Assembly (NCBI GenBank): GCA_002482685.1
Contig: DLGL01000078.1
Span: 64,770-88,274 of the forward strand
Source of the DNA: Bacteriovoracaceae bacterium UBA7695
GTDB lineage: Bacteria > Bdellovibrionota > Bacteriovoracia > Bacteriovoracales > Bacteriovoracaceae
Direction of reading: 5' to 3'
Length of the DNA stretch: 23,505 nt
Part shown: positions 7,010-15,362 of the stretch, one piece after another
How the letters are laid out: every line of letters begins with the position of its first letter
How positions within the stretch are numbered: the stretch's first letter is position 1
Program-made: the position numbers and the translations under genes
Notes under the pieces: model-generated
The model's database searches: none
What the model saw: the letters and a program-made list of their open reading frames with translations, nothing else
What the model was told of the DNA's origin: nothing

Positions 7010-8020
7010 TTATTTTTGTTTTTTCTTTTCATCATCCTTGCGCTTCACTTGAACGTCCGACATAGCATCATCAACTTCGATGAGGTCCATGTTTTCCCGG
7101 ATCGTAATGCGGTAACCTTTCACCACATCTGCCCCATGCTCAACTTTAGGTGCACCAGACAGAACCATTTTTTGTTCTTGTCCGAATCCTTCGAGCCTCT
7201 CAGCAAAGGCTTTACGGTAACTTACGCCCTCTGGAGTCTGAAGTTTTTCCGTCACTTTCACATCGTCATTAAAAACGAAATACTTGAGACTTTTGTTATA
7301 GTTTTCCAGGTGAATATCGCCATTTCCGGCAGTTATAAGGTAGTTTTGGCGGGTGAGTTTCACATCTCCCTCGAGGTGGGCGAGTGATTTTAACCCTTCA
7401 AGCTTTAGCTGCTGGGAGGAGAAGGTCATCTTTCCTTCATACTTTTTCTTCCGCTGCATGCTTCCTTTGACGTTGCCTCTAAAATGGGAGAACTGACTAT
7501 TAGGATTAGCACGCATGGTATCGGAATGTATCTCAAGCTGATCTTTAGATTTTAAATCCATTCCCTCAAACGTCACTCCACCAGAGCCCAGGACCAAATC
7601 TTTTTTGAAATAATATTTAATTTTGTCTGCCAAATAATCTGCCTCTTCGGATTCAATTTTAACTTTTCCACTTAACGTCAGCAGCTCTTTGGCTTTTCGG
7701 TAAATCCCATTTTCAGCTTTGTATTTCATGGATTTGTTTTTCTCGAGATAATGATAGATTCCATTCGGCTCATCGAACTCTGCAGATGTCTCTCCTTGCG
7801 AGCGCATTATTGTTGCTGCCAAAGACATTTGCGGAACACCTTCCTTGAGGTGGTAGTAGTCTAAGTCTTCAACCTGAGTAAACTCAGGCGCCATCGTTCC
7901 AGGAGTTTTTGAGCCGTGAACTTCATCCGAATTCTGCCTGAAAGCAGAAACAATAATGAAGACGTTTAAGCACGCATAAGCTGAAATAATTATTATTGAT
8001 CTGGGATTTCTGATATTCAT
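7010..8020 (-). CDS. LptC-LptA-like fused LPS transport protein
   Basis: 336 residues. An N-terminal membrane anchor (residues 10-27, IIIISAYACLNVFIIVSAF) is followed by an LptC-like part to about residue 180 (GIYRKAKELLTLSGKVKIE, KIKYYFKKDLVLGSGGVTFEG). A second beta-jellyroll-like part (about 180-320) resembles LptA/OstA: FRGNVKG, LAHLEGDVKLTRQNYLITAG, FVFNDDVKVTE and PKVEHGADVVKGYRITI. The tail is Lys-rich. In enterobacteria these are two proteins of about 190 and 185 residues; here no separate lptA lies between this gene and lptB. The combined length fits a fusion in which LptA has lost its signal peptide. The alternative is a long LptC with a duplicated OstA fold. No Shine-Dalgarno site; an extended -10 box lies 9 nt before ATG 8020. 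Confidence 0.75.
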   Translation of the reverse strand: MNIRNPRSIIIISAYACLNVFIIVSAFRQNSDEVHGSKTPGTMAPEFTQVEDLDYYHLKEGVPQMSLAATIMRSQGETSAEFDEPNGIYHYLEKNKSMKYKAENGIYRKAKELLTLSGKVKIESEEADYLADKIKYYFKKDLVLGSGGVTFEGMDLKSKDQLEIHSDTMRANPNSQFSHFRGNVKGSMQRKKKYEGKMTFSSQQLKLEGLKSLAHLEGDVKLTRQNYLITAGNGDIHLENYNKSLKYFVFNDDVKVTEKLQTPEGVSYRKAFAERLEGFGQEQKMVLSGAPKVEHGADVVKGYRITIRENMDLIEVDDAMSDVQVKRKDDEKKKQK

Positions 8021-8029
8021 AGTCTTATC

Positions 8030-8038
8030 ATTATACCA
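8030..8038 (-). promoter_or_regulatory. Extended -10 promoter for the lpt-rpoN operon
   Basis: On the minus strand TGGTATAAT is a perfect extended -10 element (TGn-TATAAT). Only 9 nt separate it from ATG 8020, giving a predicted leader of about 2-3 nt. I see no good -35 box, which extended -10 promoters can do without. The mutS start lies about 100 nt away on the other strand. Confidence 0.55.
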
Positions 8039-8120
8039 AGGTCTGCGATTTCCGACACTTAAGCCTATCTTTTCCTTTTGATGTTTGGTGTTTTGAGGTG
8101 ACTAATTTCCTCGGTTTTTG

Positions 8121-8126
8121 TATCCT
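8121..8126 (+). promoter_or_regulatory. Possible -10 box of mutS
   Basis: TATCCT lies 8 nt before ATG 8135, and the pyrimidine-rich CTTTTTCT between them has no Shine-Dalgarno site. The transcript would start within about two bases of the ATG. There is no clear -35 element, so this is weak on its own; it is listed because it repeats the spacing seen at other starts in the window. Confidence 0.3.
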
Positions 8127-8134
8127 CTTTTTCT

Positions 8135-10801
8135 ATGCAAAATCAAATACTTCCAGAATCTTTTAGCCTCCAGGATCTTGTGGATCAAGGTGCCAAACTC
8201 ACTCCGATGATGGAGCAGTACTACCAGGTAAAAAAACAGTATCCCGATATTCTGCTGATGTTCAGGATGGGAGACTTTTATGAAATGTTTTTTGAAGATG
8301 CCCGGGAAGCCGCCCGCATTCTCAACATCTCATTAACTGTTCGCGGGAAACTGGGTGACGTTCCAATTCCTATGGCCGGCATTCCTCATCATGCAGCTTC
8401 TGTTTACGTCGACCGCATCTCTCAACTAGGGAAAAAAGTTGTCATCTGTGAGCAGATGGAAGATCCAAAACAGGCCAAAGGAATTGTTAAGCGTGGAGTT
8501 TCACAAATTGTTTCCCCTGGAATGCCTTATGATCTGGATAAGACATCTGCCTTTGAAAATAAGTTTATTGCATCGGCTTCATTCACTGATGATCTCTTCA
8601 CTTTGGTCCTTCTAGATTTTACCACTGGTGATTTTTTCGGTTTAACTTTCAAGCATATCGAAGAATTTTGTGAACGCTTGATGATGATAAAGCCCAAAGA
8701 ATTTATTTCTTACCTAGGCCAATGGGATAAGTTTCCTATTTTAGAGGACTATTTATCCTCTATTGATGTTCTTAAAACTCACTTGAGTCAGGAATATTTC
8801 GAAGAGAAACACACAAGCTTCTATATTCAGAAGCTCATCCCGACATATCAAAGAGATGGTATCATTGCTCAGAACAAAGGTGTTTTAAATCCCCTGGGAG
8901 CTCTAAGCTATTACGTCTCTTCAACCCAAACTATAGAGAAAATTTCTCACCTGCGTCCGTTTCGCATTATTAACAATGATGAAAACATGAAGGTGACATT
9001 TTCAACTCTGGCCGGACTTGAAATTTTTCCGCGCAACAGAGAGACCGAAGCCCAGTCAATTCTGGGCTTCATGAATAAAACAAAAACCTCAATGGGTTCT
9101 CGCTACCTCCGTCAGTATTTTCAAACTCCTTCAAGTGATCTTCATGTGATCACGAAGAGGCTGGATTTGATTGAAGGACTCATGAAGAAAAATCCATTTT
9201 TAAAGGCCCTTCGCTCAAAGCTTGATGATGTTCGTGATATGGACCGGATCATGGCCAAGGTCTCTACTCAAAAAGTGGTCGCTGGTGACATGATCAACAT
9301 GGCCCAGGCCATAGAGATTTTTTTTGATGTCGCCAATGACATGGAGAAGGAAAATTTTAATTTTTTTCAAAAACTTCCAAAAAAAGACGTAGATTTCCTT
9401 ACTAAGCTGGCCAAACAAATCCGTGAAACGATATCCGACGAAATGGGTGCTCATGCGGACAAAGGTAATCTCATTCGTCCCGGCGCTTCTAAAGAGCGCG
9501 ACCGCCTGGCCGCTCTTTCAGATTCTGCCGCTGATGAGCTCTTAAAACTTGAAACTAAATACAGAAGTTCCACGGGAATTGGTAATCTCAAAATTAAGCA
9601 CAATAATATTTCAGGTTATTTTATTGAGATTTCAAACTCACACCTTTCAAAAGTACCAAAAACATTTCAGCGACGGCAGACACTTGTTAATAATGAACGC
9701 TATATCACAGCTGAACTGGAAGCATTTGAAAAAGATATAACCAGTGCTCTGGATAAATTGATCAAACTTGAAAAAGAGATCTTCGCCGGTTTTACTCTTC
9801 AACTTGCCGATCAAGGTGCATTAATTTTAGATATTGCAAAAAGATTTGCTCAAATTGATGTCTTCCAGTCTCTTGCTTGGGTTTGTTTTCAGGAAAATTT
9901 TGTAAGACCAACTCTTCATGCAGAGAAAAAAATTGTTTCCATTCAGGGTGCATGGCACCCCTTAATTAAGGCCAATATCAGGGACAGTTTTGTAACTCAT
10001 AACATGAGCCTTGATGATAAATGCTTTTTTGGCCTGATTACGGGTCCTAACATGGCCGGTAAAACCACAGTCATGCGTGAAACTGCTATTATTCAATACC
10101 TCGCTCAACTGGGTTGTTTTGTTCCAGCGGGTAAAGCGGAACTTGGAATATGTGATTACCTCTTCTCTCGCTTAGGAGCTTCGGATGACATCATCCGTGG
10201 GCAGTCAACATTCATGGTGGAGATGGCAGAAACGGCTGAGATCCTTCGTCATGCTTCAAGCCGCTCTTTGATCATACTGGATGAAATCGGACGAGGAACG
10301 TCTACCTACGATGGTCTCTCTATAGCATGGTCACTGGTCGAGCATTTTGTAAAAAGACTAAAGGCCCTTACTTTATTTGCAACTCACTATCATGAATTAA
10401 TTGAACTGGTAGAAAGCCTACCGGAAGCCAAGAATTTTACAGTCCGCACGGAACAAAAAAATGGTAAGGTTCAGTTTCTCTATGAGCTGATCGAGCAAGG
10501 TGCAACCCAGAGTTTTGGAATCCATGTTGCAGAACTTGCGGGCCTTCCAAAAGATGTTCTAAAACGCTCCAAAGAGATCCTCAAAGAGCTGGAGAAAAGT
10601 CACAGTTCGTCTTCGCTTGAACTGGTTGACCGCATTTCATTTGGTAAGGATCAACTCAACATGTTTGAGGCAAACAATCAGGTTTCAGAGCAACTCTCAG
10701 GCCTTGAACAGGATTTAAAGAACTTAGATATTTTAAATCTTACTCCCATTCAGGCATTACAAAAACTCCATGACCTTCAGGCCAGAATCCTGAACGTTTA
10801 G
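8135..10801 (+). CDS. mutS: DNA mismatch repair protein MutS
   Basis: 888 residues, normal MutS1 length. The mismatch-reading F-x-E motif is in GDFYEMF (Phe48, Glu50), then connector and lever/clamp domains. The ATPase core has Walker A GPNMAGKTT (about residue 637), Walker B LIILDEIGRGTST (about 711) and ATHYHEL. Walker A has Thr where many MutS have Ser, a conservative change. Near the C terminus DQLNMFE resembles a QL-x-hydrophobic-F beta-clamp-binding peptide. MutL is not in the window. The gene stands alone on the plus strand, divergent from the Lpt operon. Confidence 0.97.
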   Translation: MQNQILPESFSLQDLVDQGAKLTPMMEQYYQVKKQYPDILLMFRMGDFYEMFFEDAREAARILNISLTVRGKLGDVPIPMAGIPHHAASVYVDRISQLGKKVVICEQMEDPKQAKGIVKRGVSQIVSPGMPYDLDKTSAFENKFIASASFTDDLFTLVLLDFTTGDFFGLTFKHIEEFCERLMMIKPKEFISYLGQWDKFPILEDYLSSIDVLKTHLSQEYFEEKHTSFYIQKLIPTYQRDGIIAQNKGVLNPLGALSYYVSSTQTIEKISHLRPFRIINNDENMKVTFSTLAGLEIFPRNRETEAQSILGFMNKTKTSMGSRYLRQYFQTPSSDLHVITKRLDLIEGLMKKNPFLKALRSKLDDVRDMDRIMAKVSTQKVVAGDMINMAQAIEIFFDVANDMEKENFNFFQKLPKKDVDFLTKLAKQIRETISDEMGAHADKGNLIRPGASKERDRLAALSDSAADELLKLETKYRSSTGIGNLKIKHNNISGYFIEISNSHLSKVPKTFQRRQTLVNNERYITAELEAFEKDITSALDKLIKLEKEIFAGFTLQLADQGALILDIAKRFAQIDVFQSLAWVCFQENFVRPTLHAEKKIVSIQGAWHPLIKANIRDSFVTHNMSLDDKCFFGLITGPNMAGKTTVMRETAIIQYLAQLGCFVPAGKAELGICDYLFSRLGASDDIIRGQSTFMVEMAETAEILRHASSRSLIILDEIGRGTSTYDGLSIAWSLVEHFVKRLKALTLFATHYHELIELVESLPEAKNFTVRTEQKNGKVQFLYELIEQGATQSFGIHVAELAGLPKDVLKRSKEILKELEKSHSSSSLELVDRISFGKDQLNMFEANNQVSEQLSGLEQDLKNLDILNLTPIQALQKLHDLQARILNV

Positions 10802-10847
10802 TTCAATTTTTAAGTCATAGTCACCGACAAGACTCTTAGAGGTGCCT

Positions 10848-11471
10848 ATGACTCCCATTAATTTAAGCGATTTCACAGACTCAACAAAAAAAATCCCAAC
10901 GACACTTATTCAGCATATCCCCGAGGCATCTCACAAAATCCAAAAGAGGAAAATTGCGATCGCTCATGCTTTTGACCTGCTCATGGTAATTTCTGCTACA
11001 TCTTTTGTCTCGGAATTCCTGCAAGCTTCACTCAGCAGATTCATGGTCACAAGCGAACTGAGAGCAGCCTTTAGTCAAATTAACTATTCCTCATTTATGA
11101 TCTCACTTCTACCACTCATGTTTACGAGTTATTTCTTTTTCAGTTATTTTCTCAACCATGGTCAAACCTGGGGCATGAAAAAGATGAAAACGAGAGTCGC
11201 CATTCCTGCTATGAGCTACCGCTCATCACTTGTTTGGGCGATGTTCTCGGCCAGCGCTCTCATGACAGCAGGGTTAACCTTACTGGCCTATCCTTTGATT
11301 CATAAAAAGGGCTGGGGAGAAATGAAAGACGAAGACTACCTCTATGTTAGTCTCGTTCAGCATAAGGAAATTGAGGCACTCAATCTGGTTGAGGTATCTT
11401 CAAGAAATAATAACCTTGTTGGATTTCCAGTACAGAAAGATGAAGAAGAGTCTGTTCTGGAAGCGGCGTAA
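10848..11471 (+). CDS. RDD-like integral membrane protein
   Basis: ATG 10848 is preferred because GAGG lies 5 nt upstream; a GTG at 10842 is the alternative. About 207 residues with three hydrophobic segments (near residues 47-65, 87-108 and 131-154). The N-terminal RKIAIAHAFDLLMV and the later loop FLNHGQTWGMKKMKTRVAI match the RDD family pattern (Arg and Asp in helices, G-x-T-x-G-K/M-loop), with the first Arg-Asp spacing kept. RDD proteins are poorly understood; some affect ion transport. The acidic cytoplasmic tail ends EEESVLEAA. The stop is 2 nt from the stop of the convergent receiver/HD-GYP gene. Confidence 0.62.
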   Translation: MTPINLSDFTDSTKKIPTTLIQHIPEASHKIQKRKIAIAHAFDLLMVISATSFVSEFLQASLSRFMVTSELRAAFSQINYSSFMISLLPLMFTSYFFFSYFLNHGQTWGMKKMKTRVAIPAMSYRSSLVWAMFSASALMTAGLTLLAYPLIHKKGWGEMKDEDYLYVSLVQHKEIEALNLVEVSSRNNNLVGFPVQKDEEESVLEAA

Positions 11472-11473
11472 TT

Positions 11474-12796
11474 CTAAATTTTATCCCGGATAAACAGGTA
11501 AGTTTTTTTAAAGACACCAGAACTATAGGTGGCATCTCCCCATGTTTTGAAATCTGCAAAACTACTTTCAAGACTCATCCCATCACCGATAAAATCTATT
11601 AACTCTTCTATGATAATAAAAAAAGTGGCAAGCTGACTAATACGAGTTGTAGTCAGACCCCGGGGAAATCCGCTCCCATCGATTTTCTCGTGGTGCTGAA
11701 GCAGTATCTGATCAATATCCGGTGGCATGTTCTCAAGCTTCTGAATGAACTTAGAAGCCTCCATAGGATGCAGGCGATATTTGATAACCTCAGGGGATCT
11801 TTCTTTGGGGTTGGCCGCTTTTGTATTCCAGGATTTAATATCGTCGTAATATTTTTCATCAACAACCAAATCGTGCAGTAAAGTTGCCAGAGCAAGTTTG
11901 TTCTGAACCGACTCCCCTCCCCACGCAAGATCAGCACTCAGGACACAACACAAGTAGGCCTGAAGACCAAGATGACGGGCATAGCCCGAAGTGGGGTTTG
12001 CTAATTTTTGTTTCAGTATGTTTGCTAATGAAGGATCCTTACTAAGAATTCGAATCGCAGTATCTATACTTTTTTTAGCTGACTCGATCACCTCGGGAGT
12101 CCAGCCTAAATGTTTAGAGACATTTTCAATCGAAACAAGATTGTCGATCGTATCAACAATAGCTTCCTGAGTGACACCATTCCTTGCAGAAAGCATGAAG
12201 TTTAAATTTTCTTCATATGCTTTAAGAAATTCAAGACTATCCTTACTGCTTATGTGGAGATGTGTGACACCTTTGTTGAGAAGTTTTTCACAGTCTTCTC
12301 TGGAAAAACCTTCTCCTTGCTTAACAAGTTTTACATAGTTAACATCAGAAAGTTTTAAGTGAAGGTCAAAAGATCGCCCAATAAAATTAAACAATATTGA
12401 CAGTTTTACAGGCAGAAAATCCGGTTTAACAGTGGGTTCAGTCGTAATACTTTTAATGAGGTAAGTTAAAGACTCAACACTAAAAGGCTTGCGGACGAAA
12501 GCAGAGACGTTAGGGTATTTTTTTTCATGTTGCTCAAAAACTACATCTCCGGAACAGATAACCAGCGGACACAACAAATCTTTTTCACAGAGTTGGGAAT
12601 AAAATGTGGCCCCCGCTTCTTCCAGTATAGACTGGTCAGAAATAATCACTTCAGGCTCACCAAAGGCTTCAAGCCTCTCTAGAGCTTCGCTCCCATTTGA
12701 GACAGCAATGATTTCTCCTCCGTAAAACGAAGTTAAAACCAGTTGTTGGATATTTAAAATATCAGGATCCTCATCAATCAGAAGGATATACTTCAT
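11474..12796 (-). CDS. Response regulator with receiver and divergent HD-GYP domain
   Basis: 440 residues. Receiver at 1-118 with the phosphorylation set: acidic pocket D8-E9-D10, acceptor D54, S82 and K103 (VRKPFS). A linker domain at about 125-200 (NYVKLVKQGEGFSREDCEKL, then THLHISSKDSLEF) recurs in the two related proteins at 15363-18034. The HD-GYP part has H275, H308-D309, H343, H368-H369 and DGSGFP in place of DGSGYP. The Lys usually following HD-x-G is missing, and the last metal Asp (normally in an A-D-x-[FY] motif) is lost in TFFIIIEEL. Cyclic-di-GMP hydrolysis is therefore doubtful. ATG 12796 directly follows the TAA of aspS, so translation is probably coupled. Confidence 0.82.
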   Translation of the reverse strand: MKYILLIDEDPDILNIQQLVLTSFYGGEIIAVSNGSEALERLEAFGEPEVIISDQSILEEAGATFYSQLCEKDLLCPLVICSGDVVFEQHEKKYPNVSAFVRKPFSVESLTYLIKSITTEPTVKPDFLPVKLSILFNFIGRSFDLHLKLSDVNYVKLVKQGEGFSREDCEKLLNKGVTHLHISSKDSLEFLKAYEENLNFMLSARNGVTQEAIVDTIDNLVSIENVSKHLGWTPEVIESAKKSIDTAIRILSKDPSLANILKQKLANPTSGYARHLGLQAYLCCVLSADLAWGGESVQNKLALATLLHDLVVDEKYYDDIKSWNTKAANPKERSPEVIKYRLHPMEASKFIQKLENMPPDIDQILLQHHEKIDGSGFPRGLTTTRISQLATFFIIIEELIDFIGDGMSLESSFADFKTWGDATYSSGVFKKTYLFIRDKI

Positions 12797-14587
12797 TTAG
12801 TCTGCAAGCCATTTAAAGCCTAACTCTTTTGTCTGGGCTTCACTTGGCCTTGAAGGAGAAGAAGCCATAAGGTCAGTAGCAGAAGCTGTTTTAGGAAAAG
12901 CTATCACATCCCGGATTGAATCTGTTCGGGCCAACATCATAATCAATCGGTCCATACCAAATGCCATACCGGCGTGAGGAGGAGTTCCGTATTTCAAAGC
13001 TTCAATGAAAAATCCAAACTGATGTTGAGCATCTTCAGGGGTAAAGCCAAGAAGTTCAAACATGCGAGACTGTTGTTTGTTATCAAAAATTCTCATAGAT
13101 CCACCACCCAGCTCATAACCGTTACAAACGATGTCGTAAGCGTAGGCCTTTACATCTTTAATTTTTGATTTATCTTCAGAATAATAAAGCGCCATATCCT
13201 CATCTTTGGGACGAGTGAAAGGGTGATGTTTAGCGTGAAGAGTATTGTTATCTGCATCGTAATCAAAAAGTGGAAAGTCATAAACCCAAAGGAATGCGTA
13301 AACTTGAGGATCTATAAGGTTTAGCGTTTTTCCCAGGTGACGGCGGACAGCATCTGCACAATCGTGCGCAATGTTTTCATTTTTATCTGCGCAAAATAAC
13401 CAAAGCCCATCTCCCTTCTCTACTGATCTTTCAGAAAGTGCGTTGAGAAGATTAGCATCTACAAATTTTGAAATGCCACCGGTGATAGCTCCATTTTCAA
13501 CTTTAAACCAGGCCACACCTTTACCACCGTAAGGCTTAACCACTTCAGTTAATCCATCGATGTCTTTACGCGCCAGAGCTCCCATTGAGGTAGGAACAAA
13601 AGTGGCCTTAACCATGCCGTATTTAGCAGCTGCAACTTCGGAAAAAGTAGCAAAGGTTGAAGTCTTGAATAAATCAGTCACGATCATTTGTTTAAGTTCA
13701 AAACGAACATCTGGCTTATCAGATCCGTAATCCCTCATGACCTCATCATAAGGTATGGCCTTCATTTCAAAGCTTTCAGGCATATCAAAAACATTTTTTA
13801 TCACATGAGTTGCGAGGTTTTTCATGTATTCAAGAGTAGGAAAAGAGACTTCGATATCAACCTGGGTAAATTCAGGCTGCCTGTCTGCTCGTAAATCTTC
13901 ATCACGGAAGCAACGGCAAATCTGGAAATATTTATCTGTGTTAGCAATCATTAAAAGTTGCTTTAGTGTCTGAGGTGATTGTGGAAGTGCATACACTCGA
14001 CCTGGGTGAACTCTTGAGGGAACGATATAATCCCTCGCCCCTTCCGGAGTTGTTTTATACAGGATAGGAGTTTCAACCTCGGTAAAATCCAGAGCGTATA
14101 AAGCTTCCCGGACTTTGCGGGCAGTTTTTGAGCGGAGTTGTAAAATATCTTGAAGTTTTTTTGAACGGAGATCCAGATAACGATATCTAAGACGAAGATC
14201 TTCAGTAGCAGGAACCATACCATGGGGAAGAAAGGGAACCTCTTCAGCTAGTGAAAGGAGTTTAATTTCTTCGACCTGAACTTCCACAAGTCCCGTCGAC
14301 ATTCCAGCATTTTTTGCAGAATCCGGACGGGCAATGACTTTTCCTGTGGCCATTAGCACAGACTCGAGTGAGAACTTTCTAAGATCGTTAATATCACCTT
14401 TAAAAGCTTCAAATCCGAGTTGAGTTATTCCGTAACGGTCACGCAAATCAATAAAATGAAGACTCCCGAGATTCCGGTATTTATTCATCCATCCACAAAG
14501 AGTGACGGTTTTGCCGATATCAGTCTCATTTAACTCGCCACAATGGTGCGTGCGTAAAGATCCGGCCAGATTTTTTAATGATGCCAT
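12797..14587 (-). CDS. aspS: Aspartyl-tRNA synthetase, bacterial type
   Basis: 596 residues from ATG 14587, chosen because GAGGAG lies 7-8 nt upstream; a GTG five codons earlier lies inside that site. The N-terminal OB-fold anticodon domain contains WMNKYRNLGSLHFIDLRDR. The class II core has motif 2 FRDEDLRADRQPEFTQ and motif 3 GMAFGMDRLIMML, with the bacterial GAD insertion between. The Leu in RNLGSL sits where non-discriminating enzymes usually have His, suggesting it charges tRNA-Asp only (inference). The frame runs directly (TAA-ATG) into the receiver/HD-GYP gene, an unusual partner. Confidence 0.96.
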   Translation of the reverse strand: MASLKNLAGSLRTHHCGELNETDIGKTVTLCGWMNKYRNLGSLHFIDLRDRYGITQLGFEAFKGDINDLRKFSLESVLMATGKVIARPDSAKNAGMSTGLVEVQVEEIKLLSLAEEVPFLPHGMVPATEDLRLRYRYLDLRSKKLQDILQLRSKTARKVREALYALDFTEVETPILYKTTPEGARDYIVPSRVHPGRVYALPQSPQTLKQLLMIANTDKYFQICRCFRDEDLRADRQPEFTQVDIEVSFPTLEYMKNLATHVIKNVFDMPESFEMKAIPYDEVMRDYGSDKPDVRFELKQMIVTDLFKTSTFATFSEVAAAKYGMVKATFVPTSMGALARKDIDGLTEVVKPYGGKGVAWFKVENGAITGGISKFVDANLLNALSERSVEKGDGLWLFCADKNENIAHDCADAVRRHLGKTLNLIDPQVYAFLWVYDFPLFDYDADNNTLHAKHHPFTRPKDEDMALYYSEDKSKIKDVKAYAYDIVCNGYELGGGSMRIFDNKQQSRMFELLGFTPEDAQHQFGFFIEALKYGTPPHAGMAFGMDRLIMMLARTDSIRDVIAFPKTASATDLMASSPSRPSEAQTKELGFKWLAD

Positions 14588-14610
14588 TTGAAAACTCCTC
14601 ACTCTTCTCT

Positions 14611-14626
14611 TAGACTTGTAAGTCTA
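14611..14626. promoter_or_regulatory. Dyad in the aspS / DUF192 divergent region
   Basis: TAGACTTGTAAGTCTA has perfect 7-bp arms around GT. A TATGAT -10-like box for aspS (minus strand, 14634-14629) lies just upstream, so the expected aspS start point falls inside the dyad. It could be an operator or a short 5' hairpin in the aspS leader. The DUF192 gene starts 30 nt away on the other strand, so both genes could be affected. Confidence 0.4.
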
Positions 14627-14655
14627 GGATCATACCCGAATCAGGAATAAACTTC

Positions 14656-15156
14656 ATGACAAAATTTCTTACTCTCCTCGTACTCCTTTCACTTTGGGCA
14701 TGCCAAAGTGAGTCACGAAATCCCCTTAAAAAAATTGAACTTAAAACTCCTTCGGGCACCCTTATACCCACCAGGTTGGTCTACACTCCTGCGGATATGG
14801 AGAAAGGCCTCTCCGGAACTAAGCCCGACGAATTTGCCGAGAATGAAGGCATGCTTTTCTTTTACTTGAGTGAAGATGAAAAACATTTCTGGATGCCTGA
14901 TACCTATTTTGATCTGGATCTCATCTACTTGGATAAGGAGCTCCGAATCACTGAAATCATCCGCAAAGTCCCTCACTATGTAGGTCGCCTTAATCCAGAT
15001 GCAATACCTCGTGTGAGGGGTGTTTACGCTCGTCATGTCTTAGAAATGAAAGCGACATCCCCAGTGTCCAACGGACTTAAAGTGGGGGATAAACTGGATT
15101 GGGTTTCGGGAATATCCTTGAGCGAAACAGAGAGCAAAATTCGGCAAGGCCCATAA
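14656..15156 (+). CDS. DUF192-family lipoprotein
   Basis: 166 residues. The N terminus MTKFLTLLVLLSLWAC is a lipoprotein signal with a lipobox (LWAC, Cys16). The rest matches the DUF192 family: GLSGTKPDEFAENEGMLFFY, the F-W-M-P-D-T-Y-F-D-L-D-L-I-Y-L-D segment, and VLEMKA followed by GLKVGDKLDW. The biochemical role of DUF192 is not established. AGGAA lies 8 nt before ATG 14656. It precedes two HD-GYP-like genes on the same strand, with a 206-nt gap. Confidence 0.83.
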   Translation: MTKFLTLLVLLSLWACQSESRNPLKKIELKTPSGTLIPTRLVYTPADMEKGLSGTKPDEFAENEGMLFFYLSEDEKHFWMPDTYFDLDLIYLDKELRITEIIRKVPHYVGRLNPDAIPRVRGVYARHVLEMKATSPVSNGLKVGDKLDWVSGISLSETESKIRQGP

Positions 15157-15362
15157 GGTGACATATTTCTAGGGCAAACTTTCCTTAATCAATGAATTGA
15201 AGGGAAAATTTATATTGTTAAGCCCTCTTTAACTTGCCGCGCAATTCAAGCCACTTACCCCCTGCTTCACCTCAAGATTTCTTCATAAAACTCCTGTAGG
15301 TCATTAAAATGTTCAATCTTTAGCCGGGATAGAACGATAGTTAGCCTACACTTTGAGGAGCT

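Noticed and set aside
15157..15362. Possible stem TTTCCTT/AAGGGAAA after the DUF192 gene
   Set aside because: Needs a bulge, has a long loop and is AT-rich; cannot be told from chance. No gene or RNA is otherwise seen in this gap.
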